The notes: generated by a model from the sequence alone, not told the origin. Shown: positions 19,479-28,304, counted from the first letter of the stretch. The stretch: DNA of 40,221 nt from Candidatus Kaiserbacteria bacterium (GCA_023264445.1 JAHFMN010000001.1:29707-69927), one strand, 5' to 3'. A program made the numbers and translations.

Positions 19479-20262
19479 TGAGCGGCTCGCGGCGCGGCGG
19501 CGCCAGAGGCGCCGCCGCGCCCTCATCGCGTCTTTCATACTGCTCCTGCTCCTGCTTTCTGCGGCTATCTATGGTCTTCAGCAAAACGCCGTGCGCATCT
19601 CGCACGTAGAGGTTTCTGGGTCGGATGGCTCTCTTGCAACATTAGCGACCAACGCGATGCAGGGAAGCTATCTTGGGCTCATCCCGCGCGATTCCTTTTT
19701 CTTTTTTCCTGCGTCGCGCATCCGCAGCGACATCCTAGCCGCGCATCCAGAGGTCGCTGCCGTCTCCATATCTCGAAGTGGCCTCACGAGCATCTCTATC
19801 AAGACGAATGAGCGAGTCGCTGTCGCTCGCTGGTGCGGCCTTGCCCCTACTGTCGGCGTGGAGGAGTATTGCTACGTCTTTGATGCAAGCGGGTTTATCT
19901 TCGCCGCTCTTGCGACAACGACCCAGACTATCAACATATTCGCTCTGTATGCGCCGCTTGAAGGGGAGACGTTAGAGCCGCTTCACGCGCACATAGCCCA
20001 CGCCGAGAAGATCCCGGTGCTATTTGATTTTGCGCGACAGCTCGATACGCTCGGTTCTCCTACGACGCATGTCGTCCTGCGGGGGGATGAAGTGGATGAT
20101 TATCTTGCAAGCGGGACACGCATTACCTACGTGCTCGGGCATGAGCAAGACGCCTTCACCGCCCTTGTCTCTTCGCAAGAGAACATCCATCTCGCTGACG
20201 GTTCCATTGAATACGTAGATCTGCGCTTTGACGGAAAAGTGTACCTCAAGCGTAAGGAGTGA
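19444..20262 (+). CDS. FtsQ/DivIB-like POTRA membrane protein
   Basis: Arg-rich cytoplasmic N-terminus, one TM, 'ISHVEVSGSDGSLATLATNAMQGSYLGLIPRDSFFFFPASRIRSDILAAHPEVAAVSISR' is POTRA-like. Confidence 0.7.
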   Translation: MLERASSAPQGSERLAARRRQRRRRALIASFILLLLLLSAAIYGLQQNAVRISHVEVSGSDGSLATLATNAMQGSYLGLIPRDSFFFFPASRIRSDILAAHPEVAAVSISRSGLTSISIKTNERVAVARWCGLAPTVGVEEYCYVFDASGFIFAALATTTQTINIFALYAPLEGETLEPLHAHIAHAEKIPVLFDFARQLDTLGSPTTHVVLRGDEVDDYLASGTRITYVLGHEQDAFTALVSSQENIHLADGSIEYVDLRFDGKVYLKRKE

Positions 20263-20274
20263 TACCGTCTCCAT

Positions 20275-21249
20275 ATGTCGTTCTGGAATAAGCTACGAAA
20301 GCCGTTTTTTGCCATGGCACCCATGGCAGACGTCACCGACGCCGCTTTTCGCGCACTCGTCGCAAAGCGGGGCAAGCCAGACATCTTCTGGACCGAGTTC
20401 GTCTCTGCAGACGGGCTGTATTACACGCGCGAAGTGAAGAAGATGAAAGACGAGGAGAATCCGCTCATGCGCGACCTCGCGTTTGGAGCGGAAGAGCGGC
20501 CGATTGTCGCGCAGGTGTTTTCAAGCAAGCCCGAGATGATCGCGTATGCGGCGAAACTCGCCGAGAAGCTCGGCTTTGATGGCTTTGACATAAATATGGG
20601 CTGTCCCGATCGCACGATTGAGAAGCAGTGCGCAGGCGCGGCGCTCATGAAGGACCCGGAGCGTGCCGTCGAGCTTATCCGCGCGGCACAAGAAGCCAGC
20701 GCTCTGCCGGTCTCGATAAAGACGCGCGTCGGGTATAACAAAGAATCGCTCGATGAATGGCTCCCGCCGCTTCTGGAGGCGCATCCGGCCGCCATCACGC
20801 TCCACCTGCGCACGCGCAAGGAAATGTCGCTCGTACCCGCACAATGGGAGCTCATGAAAAAAGCGGTGGAGATTCGCAATCGCGTAAACCCGGATGTACT
20901 GCTCATCGGCAATGGCGATGTGCAAGACTTGGATGATGCGCGAGCGCGAGTCAGTGAGTCGGGATGCGATGGCGCGATGATCGGCCGCGGGATGTTCGGC
21001 AACCCGTGGGTCTTCGCCGGGCGAAAGTCAGAAGACACGCCGCTTGCAGAGAAGCTCGCGGCACTGCTTGAGCTCGCGCACGGCTTCGAGAAACTATCGC
21101 CGCCGAAGCATTTCGCTATTTTGAAAAAGCATATCAAGGCGTTCGTCACCGGCTTCGATGGTGCGGCCGAATTGCGCGCAAAATTCATGGACGCGAATTC
21201 CGCTCACGATATGGAAAAGATAATTGACGCCGCCACACCGCTCATATAG
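20275..21249 (+). CDS. tRNA-dihydrouridine synthase
   Basis: 'FFAMAPMADVTDAAFRAL', 'FDGFDINMGCPDRTIEKQCAGAALMKDPE', 'LPVSIKTRVGY', 'GAMIGRGMFGNPWVF'. Confidence 0.93.
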   Translation: MSFWNKLRKPFFAMAPMADVTDAAFRALVAKRGKPDIFWTEFVSADGLYYTREVKKMKDEENPLMRDLAFGAEERPIVAQVFSSKPEMIAYAAKLAEKLGFDGFDINMGCPDRTIEKQCAGAALMKDPERAVELIRAAQEASALPVSIKTRVGYNKESLDEWLPPLLEAHPAAITLHLRTRKEMSLVPAQWELMKKAVEIRNRVNPDVLLIGNGDVQDLDDARARVSESGCDGAMIGRGMFGNPWVFAGRKSEDTPLAEKLAALLELAHGFEKLSPPKHFAILKKHIKAFVTGFDGAAELRAKFMDANSAHDMEKIIDAATPLI

Positions 21250-21275
21250 CTTGGAAAGCAGAAAGGAGGTTCCTC

Positions 21276-21470
21276 ATGGACAGAATCAAGATTTCAAACT
21301 CTCTGGATGAGCTCGACAAGCTTGCAGGACGCATCGGCAGTGCTGGGTCGGGACCGTTGCTTTCAACGGCGACGGGAGAATGGGCTGCAACGATGCAGTT
21401 TCGCATCGGAGAGCTTCGCAAGGAGCTCGGGATTCAACCCGTGACTGCAGTTTCTGCCAAGGCGGCCTGA
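21276..21470 (+). CDS. Small hypothetical protein (64 aa)
   Basis: Strong SD AAAGGAGG before ATG; hairpin terminator downstream. Confidence 0.6.
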   Translation: MDRIKISNSLDELDKLAGRIGSAGSGPLLSTATGEWAATMQFRIGELRKELGIQPVTAVSAKAA

Positions 21471-21490
21471 CCCGCATGGCTTCTATCGCA

Positions 21491-21516
21491 ACGGCCGACT
21501 GTCTCCAGTCGGCCGT
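21491..21516 (+). terminator. Hairpin terminator
   Basis: acggccgact-gtctcc-agtcggccgt followed by TCATCTTT. Confidence 0.75.
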
Positions 21517-21540
21517 CATCTTTGATATACTCGAAATACT

Positions 21541-22572
21541 ATGGCGCACCAGTCTCTCTATCGGATACATCGCCCTGCAACTTTCGCGGATGTCGTGGGG
21601 CAGGAGCAAGTGACGAAGCCGCTTGAAGAAGCGGCGAAGTCGAAGAAGATAGGGCACGCGTATCTCTTTGCCGGTTCGCGCGGGCTCGGGAAGACGTCCG
21701 TCGCGCGCATTTTCGCGAATGCTATTGGTTGCGGCGAGAATGATCTCTATGAGATAGACGCGGCAAGTAATAACAGTGTAGACGACATTCGCACGCTTGC
21801 CGAAGGCGTCTACACGCTCCCGTTCGCATCTCCGTATAAGGTCTACATCCTGGACGAAGTGCACATGCTCTCCAAAGGGGCGTGGAACGCTTTCTTGAAA
21901 ACGCTTGAGGAGCCACCTGCGCACGCAGTCTTCATCCTCGCGACGACGGAGCTCGAGAAGGTGCCGGAGACCGTACAATCGCGCTGTCAGGTATTTGAAT
22001 TCAAGAAGCCGACGCGTGCCGTGCTGGCGAAAATGACGACAGCGGTCGCGAAGAAGGAAGGGTACGCGCTTGCGAGCGATGCCGCAGAGCTCATTGCGAT
22101 GCTTGCCGAGGGCTCGTATCGCGATGCGCTCTCGGTCTTGCAGAAAGTATTTTCGGGAACAGAAGGGAAGTCGCTTTCGCGAGAAATGGTGGAGGCGGCG
22201 ACGGGCGCTCCGCGCCGCGAGCAGGTGCACGTGCTTGTGGCGGCGCTCGCTATAGGAGAGCGCGGCAAAGCGCTTGCCGCCATCGAGCAGGCGGCGAAGG
22301 CCGACGTGGACATGAAGCTCTTCCTCGAGCTCGTACTTGAAGCACTCCGCGCCACGCTCCTCATCCGCTACGCGCCTGATCTGCGTGCCTCGTTCGCAGA
22401 CGAGCTCGGCGCGGATGAATTCTCCGTGCTTGAAAAACTGGCAAAGGAGAAGGGAATTACCCACGCGACAATGCTCGCCTTCCTGAATGCCGCTGAACGC
22501 ATCCGCTATGCGCCCATCCCTGCGCTCCCATTAGAATTAGCCGTCTTGGAACTCTTTCCCGTCTCGCAGTAG
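21541..22572 (+). CDS. dnaX: DNA polymerase III subunit gamma/tau (short, no Cys4 zinc module)
   Basis: 'YRIHRPATFADVVGQEQVTKPL', 'HAYLFAGSRGLGKTSVARIFANAI', 'EIDAASNNSVDDIR', 'KVYILDEVHMLSKGAWNAFLKTLEEPP'. Confidence 0.93.
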   Translation: MAHQSLYRIHRPATFADVVGQEQVTKPLEEAAKSKKIGHAYLFAGSRGLGKTSVARIFANAIGCGENDLYEIDAASNNSVDDIRTLAEGVYTLPFASPYKVYILDEVHMLSKGAWNAFLKTLEEPPAHAVFILATTELEKVPETVQSRCQVFEFKKPTRAVLAKMTTAVAKKEGYALASDAAELIAMLAEGSYRDALSVLQKVFSGTEGKSLSREMVEAATGAPRREQVHVLVAALAIGERGKALAAIEQAAKADVDMKLFLELVLEALRATLLIRYAPDLRASFADELGADEFSVLEKLAKEKGITHATMLAFLNAAERIRYAPIPALPLELAVLELFPVSQ

Positions 22573-22636
22573 CGAGCCGAGGCGAGCCCGAGCTACTGTG
22601 AGACGTCTCGGCTGACCGGAGGGAAGACGGACGAAC

Positions 22637-22879
22637 ATGTATTTTGTATACGTATTACTTTCTGAAAAAGCAAAGAAATCCTACGTCGGTTCCACCGCTG
22701 ATGTCACTCGACGCCTAACGGAACATAATGCGGGTCAAAGTCCATTTACAAAAAGATTCAAGCCTTGGGACCTTGTTTATACTGAGTCATTTCAGACTTA
22801 TGCGGAAGCTTTAAAACGTGAGAAGTACTTAAAGACGCACGCTGGAAGAAAATACCTAAAGGAGGTAGTGTTTAACTGA
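22637..22879 (+). CDS. GIY-YIG nuclease-family protein (UPF0213-like)
   Basis: 'MYFVYVLLSEKAKKSYVGSTADVTRRLTEHNAGQSPFTKRFKPWDLVYTE'. Confidence 0.93.
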   Translation: MYFVYVLLSEKAKKSYVGSTADVTRRLTEHNAGQSPFTKRFKPWDLVYTESFQTYAEALKREKYLKTHAGRKYLKEVVFN

Positions 22880-22880
22880 T

Positions 22881-22951
22881 TGCCCGATCGTCTAATGGTA
22901 GGACAGCGGCCTTTGAAGCCGTGAATTGGGGTTCGAATCCCTGTCGGGCAG
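22881..22951 (+). tRNA. tRNA-Gln (anticodon TTG)
   Basis: tgcccgatcgtctaatggtaggacagcggcctttgaagccgtgaattggggttcgaatccctgtcgggcag; anticodon loop CTTTGAA. Confidence 0.92.
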
Positions 22952-23118
22952 CAAAAGTGCGGAGCAGCTTTTGCTGCCACGAAGCAGGCGCGGGGCGCCT
23001 GCGTCAGGGATTCGAAGACCTTGCGAGCATAATTCGCGATTTCCTGAAGCGAATTATCCGCAAGGTGTACTGAAGCTGTAAGCTTCGAAAAGCGTACTCG
23101 CGGTCCCTGTCGGGCAGC
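22938..23118. repeat. 15-bp direct repeat of the tRNA-Gln 3' end (22938-22952 and 23104-23118) bounding a structured segment
   Basis: tccctgtcgggcagc at both positions; hairpins between. Confidence 0.85.
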
Positions 23119-23127
23119 CAGTTTGAG

Positions 23128-23529
23128 ATGGTTTCGGAATCTGAAGAGTGCAGAGACTTCATTTGTATTACAGATAGATGTAGAATGCATATGATGCTTA
23201 ATATAAAAACAGGAGAATACCAAGTCTTTGACTCCGGCGTCGTTCATGTGATGGAAGAGGGGAAAACAATCATCTCTTTGGGAGAGACGAATATAGAACT
23301 CATTTTTGAAACAAAAACCGGAGAAGAACAATCAGTAGACTTTAAGGCCGTCGATAAAAAGAACGCTCAAATTCGATTCACGAACGTGCAAGGCTCCCTT
23401 GGTTTCGGTACGACAAGACCATTCCAAATCGGTGAAAGTGATGGAAGGGCTCTTTTCCTTACATTTGTTACTCGTTCATTGAATGATACATACTTGCGAA
23501 CCTTTGAGTACACTTTGTATATAAAATGA
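23128..23529 (+). CDS. Hypothetical protein
   Basis: 133-aa ORF overlapping the next ORF by 4 nt; AT-richer than neighbours. Confidence 0.5.
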   Translation: MVSESEECRDFICITDRCRMHMMLNIKTGEYQVFDSGVVHVMEEGKTIISLGETNIELIFETKTGEEQSVDFKAVDKKNAQIRFTNVQGSLGFGTTRPFQIGESDGRALFLTFVTRSLNDTYLRTFEYTLYIK

Positions 23530-23786
23530 GCAACGTTGAATTACAAGGTGATTCGTCACCAAAAAGTAGTCCTTCCACTCTCCCTGAAAAACAGGAAAAT
23601 ACTCGGGGTTGGTTAGCAAAAGGAACTTTCCTATTGTTTGCCATAGTAATCGTCGGGATACTTTTAAGTGCAGTTTTTGCAAATCTCACACCCGATCGGC
23701 TTAACTTCTTGCTGTCAGTACTATCTGCAATTACTGGGACACTTGGATTCGTAATGGGCTTTTATTTTGGTCAAAACCAAAAGTAA
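23526..23786 (+). CDS. Small membrane protein with two TM segments
   Basis: 'GTFLLFAIVIVGILLSAVFANL...FLLSVLSAITGTLGFVMGFYFGQ'. Confidence 0.6.
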   Translation: MSNVELQGDSSPKSSPSTLPEKQENTRGWLAKGTFLLFAIVIVGILLSAVFANLTPDRLNFLLSVLSAITGTLGFVMGFYFGQNQK

Positions 23787-23862
23787 ACTTGTTTAGAGGA
23801 GAGTCAGTTATAAAAAAGTCGCCAGTAAACCTCTTGTAGTGTCTCGCGGTACAATGCTAGAT

Positions 23863-24756
23863 ATGCAATCGTTTCTCAAAATTCTGGTGGAAGGACTCAA
23901 GAACTTCTTAGCGGCCCTTCCTAAATCAAGGGTTCAGTCCACCCCTGTTCCCATTACTCCATCTCCGGCCCCGCAATCTATAACGCCGCTGGTAGTTGTG
24001 CCACCAGTGCCAGAACCGGCTCCTGCGCCAATCGTGCCACAGCCCACACAAATTCAAATTCAGAGAACGGGATTCTTGGTATGCCCAATTCAAGCAACAG
24101 ATGATAAGGGCAATCCGGTAACTTCACGTACGGCAAAAATAAGTGCGATAGTGGATCATTCCGGAACCGCAATTGATCCGCAAAGTACTAAGCGCTGGGG
24201 AGTGAATGCCAAGGACCAGAAAGTGAGGGCATTCAACGGAGAAATTGGACAAGGTCCCCAATGTCCTCAGGAACCATGCGGCTATCCTAGTGCGGGCACA
24301 ACTGAATTCTTTGCAAAGAAGGAAATTAATTATGTTGGCGTTGCGAGCGATGGAGGAAAGAAAATTCTCCAATATGACGGTCATGCCGGATACGACTTCG
24401 CCTACTCACTTAATACGCAGATTGTAGCTCCAGCAGATGGAACCTTGTGCAAAGCCAAAAGGGGAGACGATCTAATCTATGGCGCGAGTTGGGACAAAGA
24501 CCACTCTTTCTACATCAAACATGACAACGATTTTGTAACCTGGTTCCGCCACTCTAATAACTTGGAGGGTTCTATAGAGCAGAAGCTGACGACATCTCCA
24601 AATGCACGAGTATCAAAAGGAGAGAAAATTGCTCGTCTTGGGAATTTTGAAAACTATAAAGTAGGCGGTACCGCGGTCCACCTACACTTCGAAGTTCGAA
24701 ACCCGCAAGGGGAAATTACCGACCCGTATCAGGATCAGACATGGGAAGATTATTAG
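23863..24756 (+). CDS. M23-family metallopeptidase (LytM-like) with Pro-rich linker
   Basis: 'YDGHAGYDFAYSLNTQIVAPADGTL', 'HLHFEVRNPQG' (HxxxD and HxH). Confidence 0.88.
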   Translation: MQSFLKILVEGLKNFLAALPKSRVQSTPVPITPSPAPQSITPLVVVPPVPEPAPAPIVPQPTQIQIQRTGFLVCPIQATDDKGNPVTSRTAKISAIVDHSGTAIDPQSTKRWGVNAKDQKVRAFNGEIGQGPQCPQEPCGYPSAGTTEFFAKKEINYVGVASDGGKKILQYDGHAGYDFAYSLNTQIVAPADGTLCKAKRGDDLIYGASWDKDHSFYIKHDNDFVTWFRHSNNLEGSIEQKLTTSPNARVSKGEKIARLGNFENYKVGGTAVHLHFEVRNPQGEITDPYQDQTWEDY

Positions 24757-24913
24757 TGAAAAGTGTCTAATTTCGTCCCTGTTCGAAGAGAGTTGAAATG
24801 ATCCTGGAAAGTCGCCAGAAAACCTGATGGGGTTTGGCGGTATAATGTTCGAATCCGATGAGGCCAGCTAGCTTGGGGTAATTATGAGAAACGTATTGTT
24901 TTAAAAATATTTT

Positions 24914-25483
24914 ATGAACAAAACATTTATTGCCATAATTGGACTCATTGTACTTATCGGCTGGGCGTTTTTATATCTATATCCAATCAATAAAGAACAG
25001 CGAGACGCATCCTATATTTCAAGCAAGTACGGTCTTTCATTTCACTATCCGCGGAACTATTTTGTTGCTTTGGAGCAATCATTTAATGGTGAACGACAAC
25101 AGCACGCCATAGTACTTGCCGAAGATACGCCGGCAACGCAAGATCTGTTTTCCAACCCACAATCTGCTACCGAAGGACCGCCGACAATTACCATAACTAT
25201 TTTCCAGAACAATCTTGATCACTATACGCTTCAAAGTTTTGTGGAAGGCACTAATTTCTCAAACTTCAAGCTATCTGATGGGAACAAGACGGAGGTGATC
25301 GTAGGTGGAGAAATCGCGTGGCGCTATCATGCAACCGGTCTTTACGAAAACGAGAATATCGTCGTCGTGCGCCCAGACTACGTGTATATGCTCACTGCTT
25401 TCTTTAACTCGCCCAATGATCAAATTCTTAAAGACTTTGAAACTGTTCTGGAAACCATGACATTTACGGAACCAATCGGATGA
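24914..25483 (+). CDS. Membrane-anchored hypothetical protein
   Basis: N-terminal TM; 'SKYGLSFHYPRNYFVALEQ' resembles PsbP-like lipoproteins. Confidence 0.6.
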   Translation: MNKTFIAIIGLIVLIGWAFLYLYPINKEQRDASYISSKYGLSFHYPRNYFVALEQSFNGERQQHAIVLAEDTPATQDLFSNPQSATEGPPTITITIFQNNLDHYTLQSFVEGTNFSNFKLSDGNKTEVIVGGEIAWRYHATGLYENENIVVVRPDYVYMLTAFFNSPNDQILKDFETVLETMTFTEPIG

Positions 25484-25526
25484 TTTGAGATAGACCCAAG
25501 CTTCGTAGATGATAAAATAAGGAAGC

Positions 25527-25931
25527 ATGAATACCTATAATTGGTACTCGCAACTGATTAAGCCGGCATGGGCTCCGCCCGCATGGCTCTTCGGACCGGT
25601 ATGGACGGTGCTGTATGCGATTATCGCCGTATCGTTTGGCACCGTGTTTTATAAAGCATTCAAAAAAGAAATTCCGTGGATGGTGGCGTTGCCGTTTGCC
25701 CTCAATCTCGTTTTTAATTTTGCATTCACACCGATTCAATTTGGACTCAAAAACAATCTGCTTGCTGCGATTGACGTCCTACTCGTCCTCGGCACCCTTG
25801 TCTGGGCGCTCTATGCAATCTGGCATGCTTCGCCCAGCTTACGCTGGATCGTCTACGTAAACATCCCGTACCTTCTTTGGGGCGCATTTGCCACCTGTCT
25901 GCAACTGACCATAACCTACTTGAATGTATAG
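25527..25931 (+). CDS. TspO/MBR-family tryptophan-rich sensory protein
   Basis: 'WYSQLIKPAWAPPAWLFGPVWTVLYAIIAVSFGTVF', 'LPFALNLVFNFAFTPIQFGLKNNLLAAIDVLL'. Confidence 0.93.
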   Translation: MNTYNWYSQLIKPAWAPPAWLFGPVWTVLYAIIAVSFGTVFYKAFKKEIPWMVALPFALNLVFNFAFTPIQFGLKNNLLAAIDVLLVLGTLVWALYAIWHASPSLRWIVYVNIPYLLWGAFATCLQLTITYLNV

Positions 25932-25977
25932 CTCCATTTGGAGGGTATAGGGATGATACGCTGGAAGCATCAAGAAA

Positions 25978-26196
25978 ATGAAAACAAAAATCTTCCTCTA
26001 CCATCTCGCGGTTTTTATCGGGGGCTCTGCTGGCATCGCGTTCTACCTGTTTCAAAAGTTCTCTCGCGCTGGACTCGCAATAATTGTTTTATTCCCCGTC
26101 ATGCTGGCCTTTATCGTCGGTTTCGGCATACTATGCCTCTTCTCTTTACTCATCTTCCTCTTTGTTTCTTATATTCGAAATAAGCGGAAGAAATAG
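25978..26196 (+). CDS. Small membrane protein (72 aa)
   Basis: Two hydrophobic helices and a basic C-terminus. Confidence 0.55.
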   Translation: MKTKIFLYHLAVFIGGSAGIAFYLFQKFSRAGLAIIVLFPVMLAFIVGFGILCLFSLLIFLFVSYIRNKRKK

Positions 26197-26210
26197 GGTA
26201 GTATTCCAGT

Positions 26211-26366
26211 ATGAAAAATCTGAAGTTCGGAACCAACTTTGCGGTGTTTATACTTTTCTTCGGCCTTGCCGCTTTCGATGCGGTTCAGACGCAGAATTGG
26301 TGGCGAGTGTCAGTTTTTATGGCACTCGGTCTTCTATGCCTTTGGGCCGATGCGAAGAAGAGTTGA
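26211..26366 (+). CDS. Small membrane protein (51 aa), MKNLKFGTNFAVFILFFGLAAFDAVQTQNWWRVSVFMALGLLCLWADAKKS
   Basis: Manual translation; below ORF track cutoff. Confidence 0.55.
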   Translation: MKNLKFGTNFAVFILFFGLAAFDAVQTQNWWRVSVFMALGLLCLWADAKKS

Positions 26367-26396
26367 AAGGCAACACAATACGGTAGACTTTATATC

Positions 26397-28304
26397 ATGG
26401 ACCATTCCGCCCATGAGCAGGTGATGCATGACACGCATGCGGGCCACCGCACTGAAGATTTCCTGAAGAAGTTCTGGGTCGTCTTCCTACTCACCATTCC
26501 GATACTTCTGTACTCGGATCTTCCTGGAGCATTTTTTTCGTGGTCTGCTCCCGAGTTTCCCGGCTCACATCTCATGCAGTTCGTTGTGGGGAGTATTGTC
26601 TTTTTCTACGGCGGTCTCGTGTTCCTCAAAGGTGCGTTTGATGAACTGAAAGCGCGATTACCGGGCATGATGACACTTATCGCGCTTGCGATATCGGCCG
26701 CTTATCTCTACAGCGTCTGGTCGCTCTTTTTCGGCAATGGCATGACGCTGTTTTGGGAGCTTTCTACGCTAATTACCGTAATGCTTCTCGGGCATTGGAT
26801 AGAAATGAAGGCAGTACGAGGCGCAAAGGGCGCGCTCCACGAGCTTGCGAAGCTTCTGCCGGATACGGCGGAAATCATTCGAGATGGAAAGATACTGAGC
26901 GTATCAATCGGTGAGCTGCGCCAAGGCGACATCACGCTCATTCGCCCGGGAGGGAAGATTCCGGCTGATGGTGTCGTGATGAAAGGAAGATCTGATGTCG
27001 ATGAATCACTTATCACAGGCGAATCAAGACCCGTTTCAAAGGATATAGGTATGGAGGTCATAGCGGGGTCAATCAATGGCGATGGCAGTTTGGAAATACG
27101 CATAGAAAAAATAGGAGAAGACACGTTTCTTTCGGGGATTATGCGCCTGGTCGCAGAAGCCGAGGCATCAAAGTCGCGCTTACAACTCCTCTCCGACCGT
27201 GCCGCATTCTATCTCACCGTCCTCGCCGTTAGCGCAGGCATCAGTACCTTTGTGGCATGGATGTTCGTGGGAGAGGGTTTTAGTTTCGCGATTGAGCGAT
27301 TTGTTGCCGTGCTGGTTATCGCATGTCCTCATGCACTTGGTCTTGCGATACCGCTCGTGGCGTCCATTTCAACGACTATCGCCGCTAAAAATGGCTTCTT
27401 TGTGAAGCGTCGTCTTGCACTTGAAACGGCTCGAGAGGTGACAACCATCCTCTTTGATAAGACGGGGACGCTCACGCAAGGCGCTTTTTCCGTAACCTCA
27501 TTTTCCTCGCTCGAGAGTCTTGCACTTGCCGCCGCAGTCGATCGGCATTCGGAACATCCGATCGGTAAGGCGATCGTCGCCGAAGCGCAAAAAAGAGGCC
27601 TTACGATATCTGATGCGAAGAATTTCAAGCGGCTTCCCGGGGTGGGTGCGGAAGCTTTTGTGAATGGCACTACCGTATTTGTGGGGCATCGTGGCGGGGC
27701 AGATACGCTGGTTGAGGTTAACGGCGTACACGAGGGCGCAATTTCTCTTGCCGACACTCCTCGACCAGAAGCGAAAGAGGCGATTGATGCATTGCGGGAG
27801 ATGGGGCTTACCGTCGTGATGATCACCGGTGATGCCGAAGAGGTTGCCGCGCAGGTAGCACATGAATTAGGAATTAAGGAATATTTCGCCCGTGTCCGGC
27901 CGGAGGAGAAAGCACAAAAAGTAAAACTGCTCCAAAGCAAGGGCGCGCGCGTGGCGATGGTCGGCGACGGTGTAAACGATGCACCGGCCCTTACGCAGGC
28001 AGACCTCGGTATCGCCGTCGGCGCTGGGACGAACGTAGCGATAGAATCAGCGGGCATCATTCTGGTGAGGAATGATCCGCGCGATATTCCGAAAATCATT
28101 CAACTCTCGCGTCTGACGCATACGAAAATGATGCAGAATCTCTTTTGGGCGACCGGCTACAATGTGGTAGCACTTCCAATCGCCGCCGGTGCTCTCGCCG
28201 CTTACGGCGTCATGCTCCAACCCGCCTTCGCGGCCGTTTTCATGTCGTTATCGACAGTCATTGTTGCCATCAATGCTTCTCTTCTTAGGGGTGCCAAGTT
28301 GTAA
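26397..28304 (+). CDS. Heavy-metal (copper-type) P1B ATPase with CPH motif and His-rich N-terminus
   Basis: 'MDHSAHEQVMHDTHAGHRTED', 'VIACPHALGLAIPL', 'ILFDKTGTLTQG', 'VAMVGDGVNDAPALTQADLGIAVG'. Confidence 0.95.
   Translation: MDHSAHEQVMHDTHAGHRTEDFLKKFWVVFLLTIPILLYSDLPGAFFSWSAPEFPGSHLMQFVVGSIVFFYGGLVFLKGAFDELKARLPGMMTLIALAISAAYLYSVWSLFFGNGMTLFWELSTLITVMLLGHWIEMKAVRGAKGALHELAKLLPDTAEIIRDGKILSVSIGELRQGDITLIRPGGKIPADGVVMKGRSDVDESLITGESRPVSKDIGMEVIAGSINGDGSLEIRIEKIGEDTFLSGIMRLVAEAEASKSRLQLLSDRAAFYLTVLAVSAGISTFVAWMFVGEGFSFAIERFVAVLVIACPHALGLAIPLVASISTTIAAKNGFFVKRRLALETAREVTTILFDKTGTLTQGAFSVTSFSSLESLALAAAVDRHSEHPIGKAIVAEAQKRGLTISDAKNFKRLPGVGAEAFVNGTTVFVGHRGGADTLVEVNGVHEGAISLADTPRPEAKEAIDALREMGLTVVMITGDAEEVAAQVAHELGIKEYFARVRPEEKAQKVKLLQSKGARVAMVGDGVNDAPALTQADLGIAVGAGTNVAIESAGIILVRNDPRDIPKIIQLSRLTHTKMMQNLFWATGYNVVALPIAAGALAAYGVMLQPAFAAVFMSLSTVIVAINASLLRGAKL

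Noticed and set aside
22798-23331. 177-aa minus-strand ORF with 'CPTGIRTPIHGFKGRCPTIRRSGN'
   Set aside because: It is an antisense reading of the tRNA-Gln gene and its repeat region, a common artefact.
24847-24856. gttcgaatcc after the TATAAT at 24841, identical to a tRNA T-arm (tRNA remnant?)
   Set aside because: Only 10 nt match and no acceptor or anticodon arms; can be chance.
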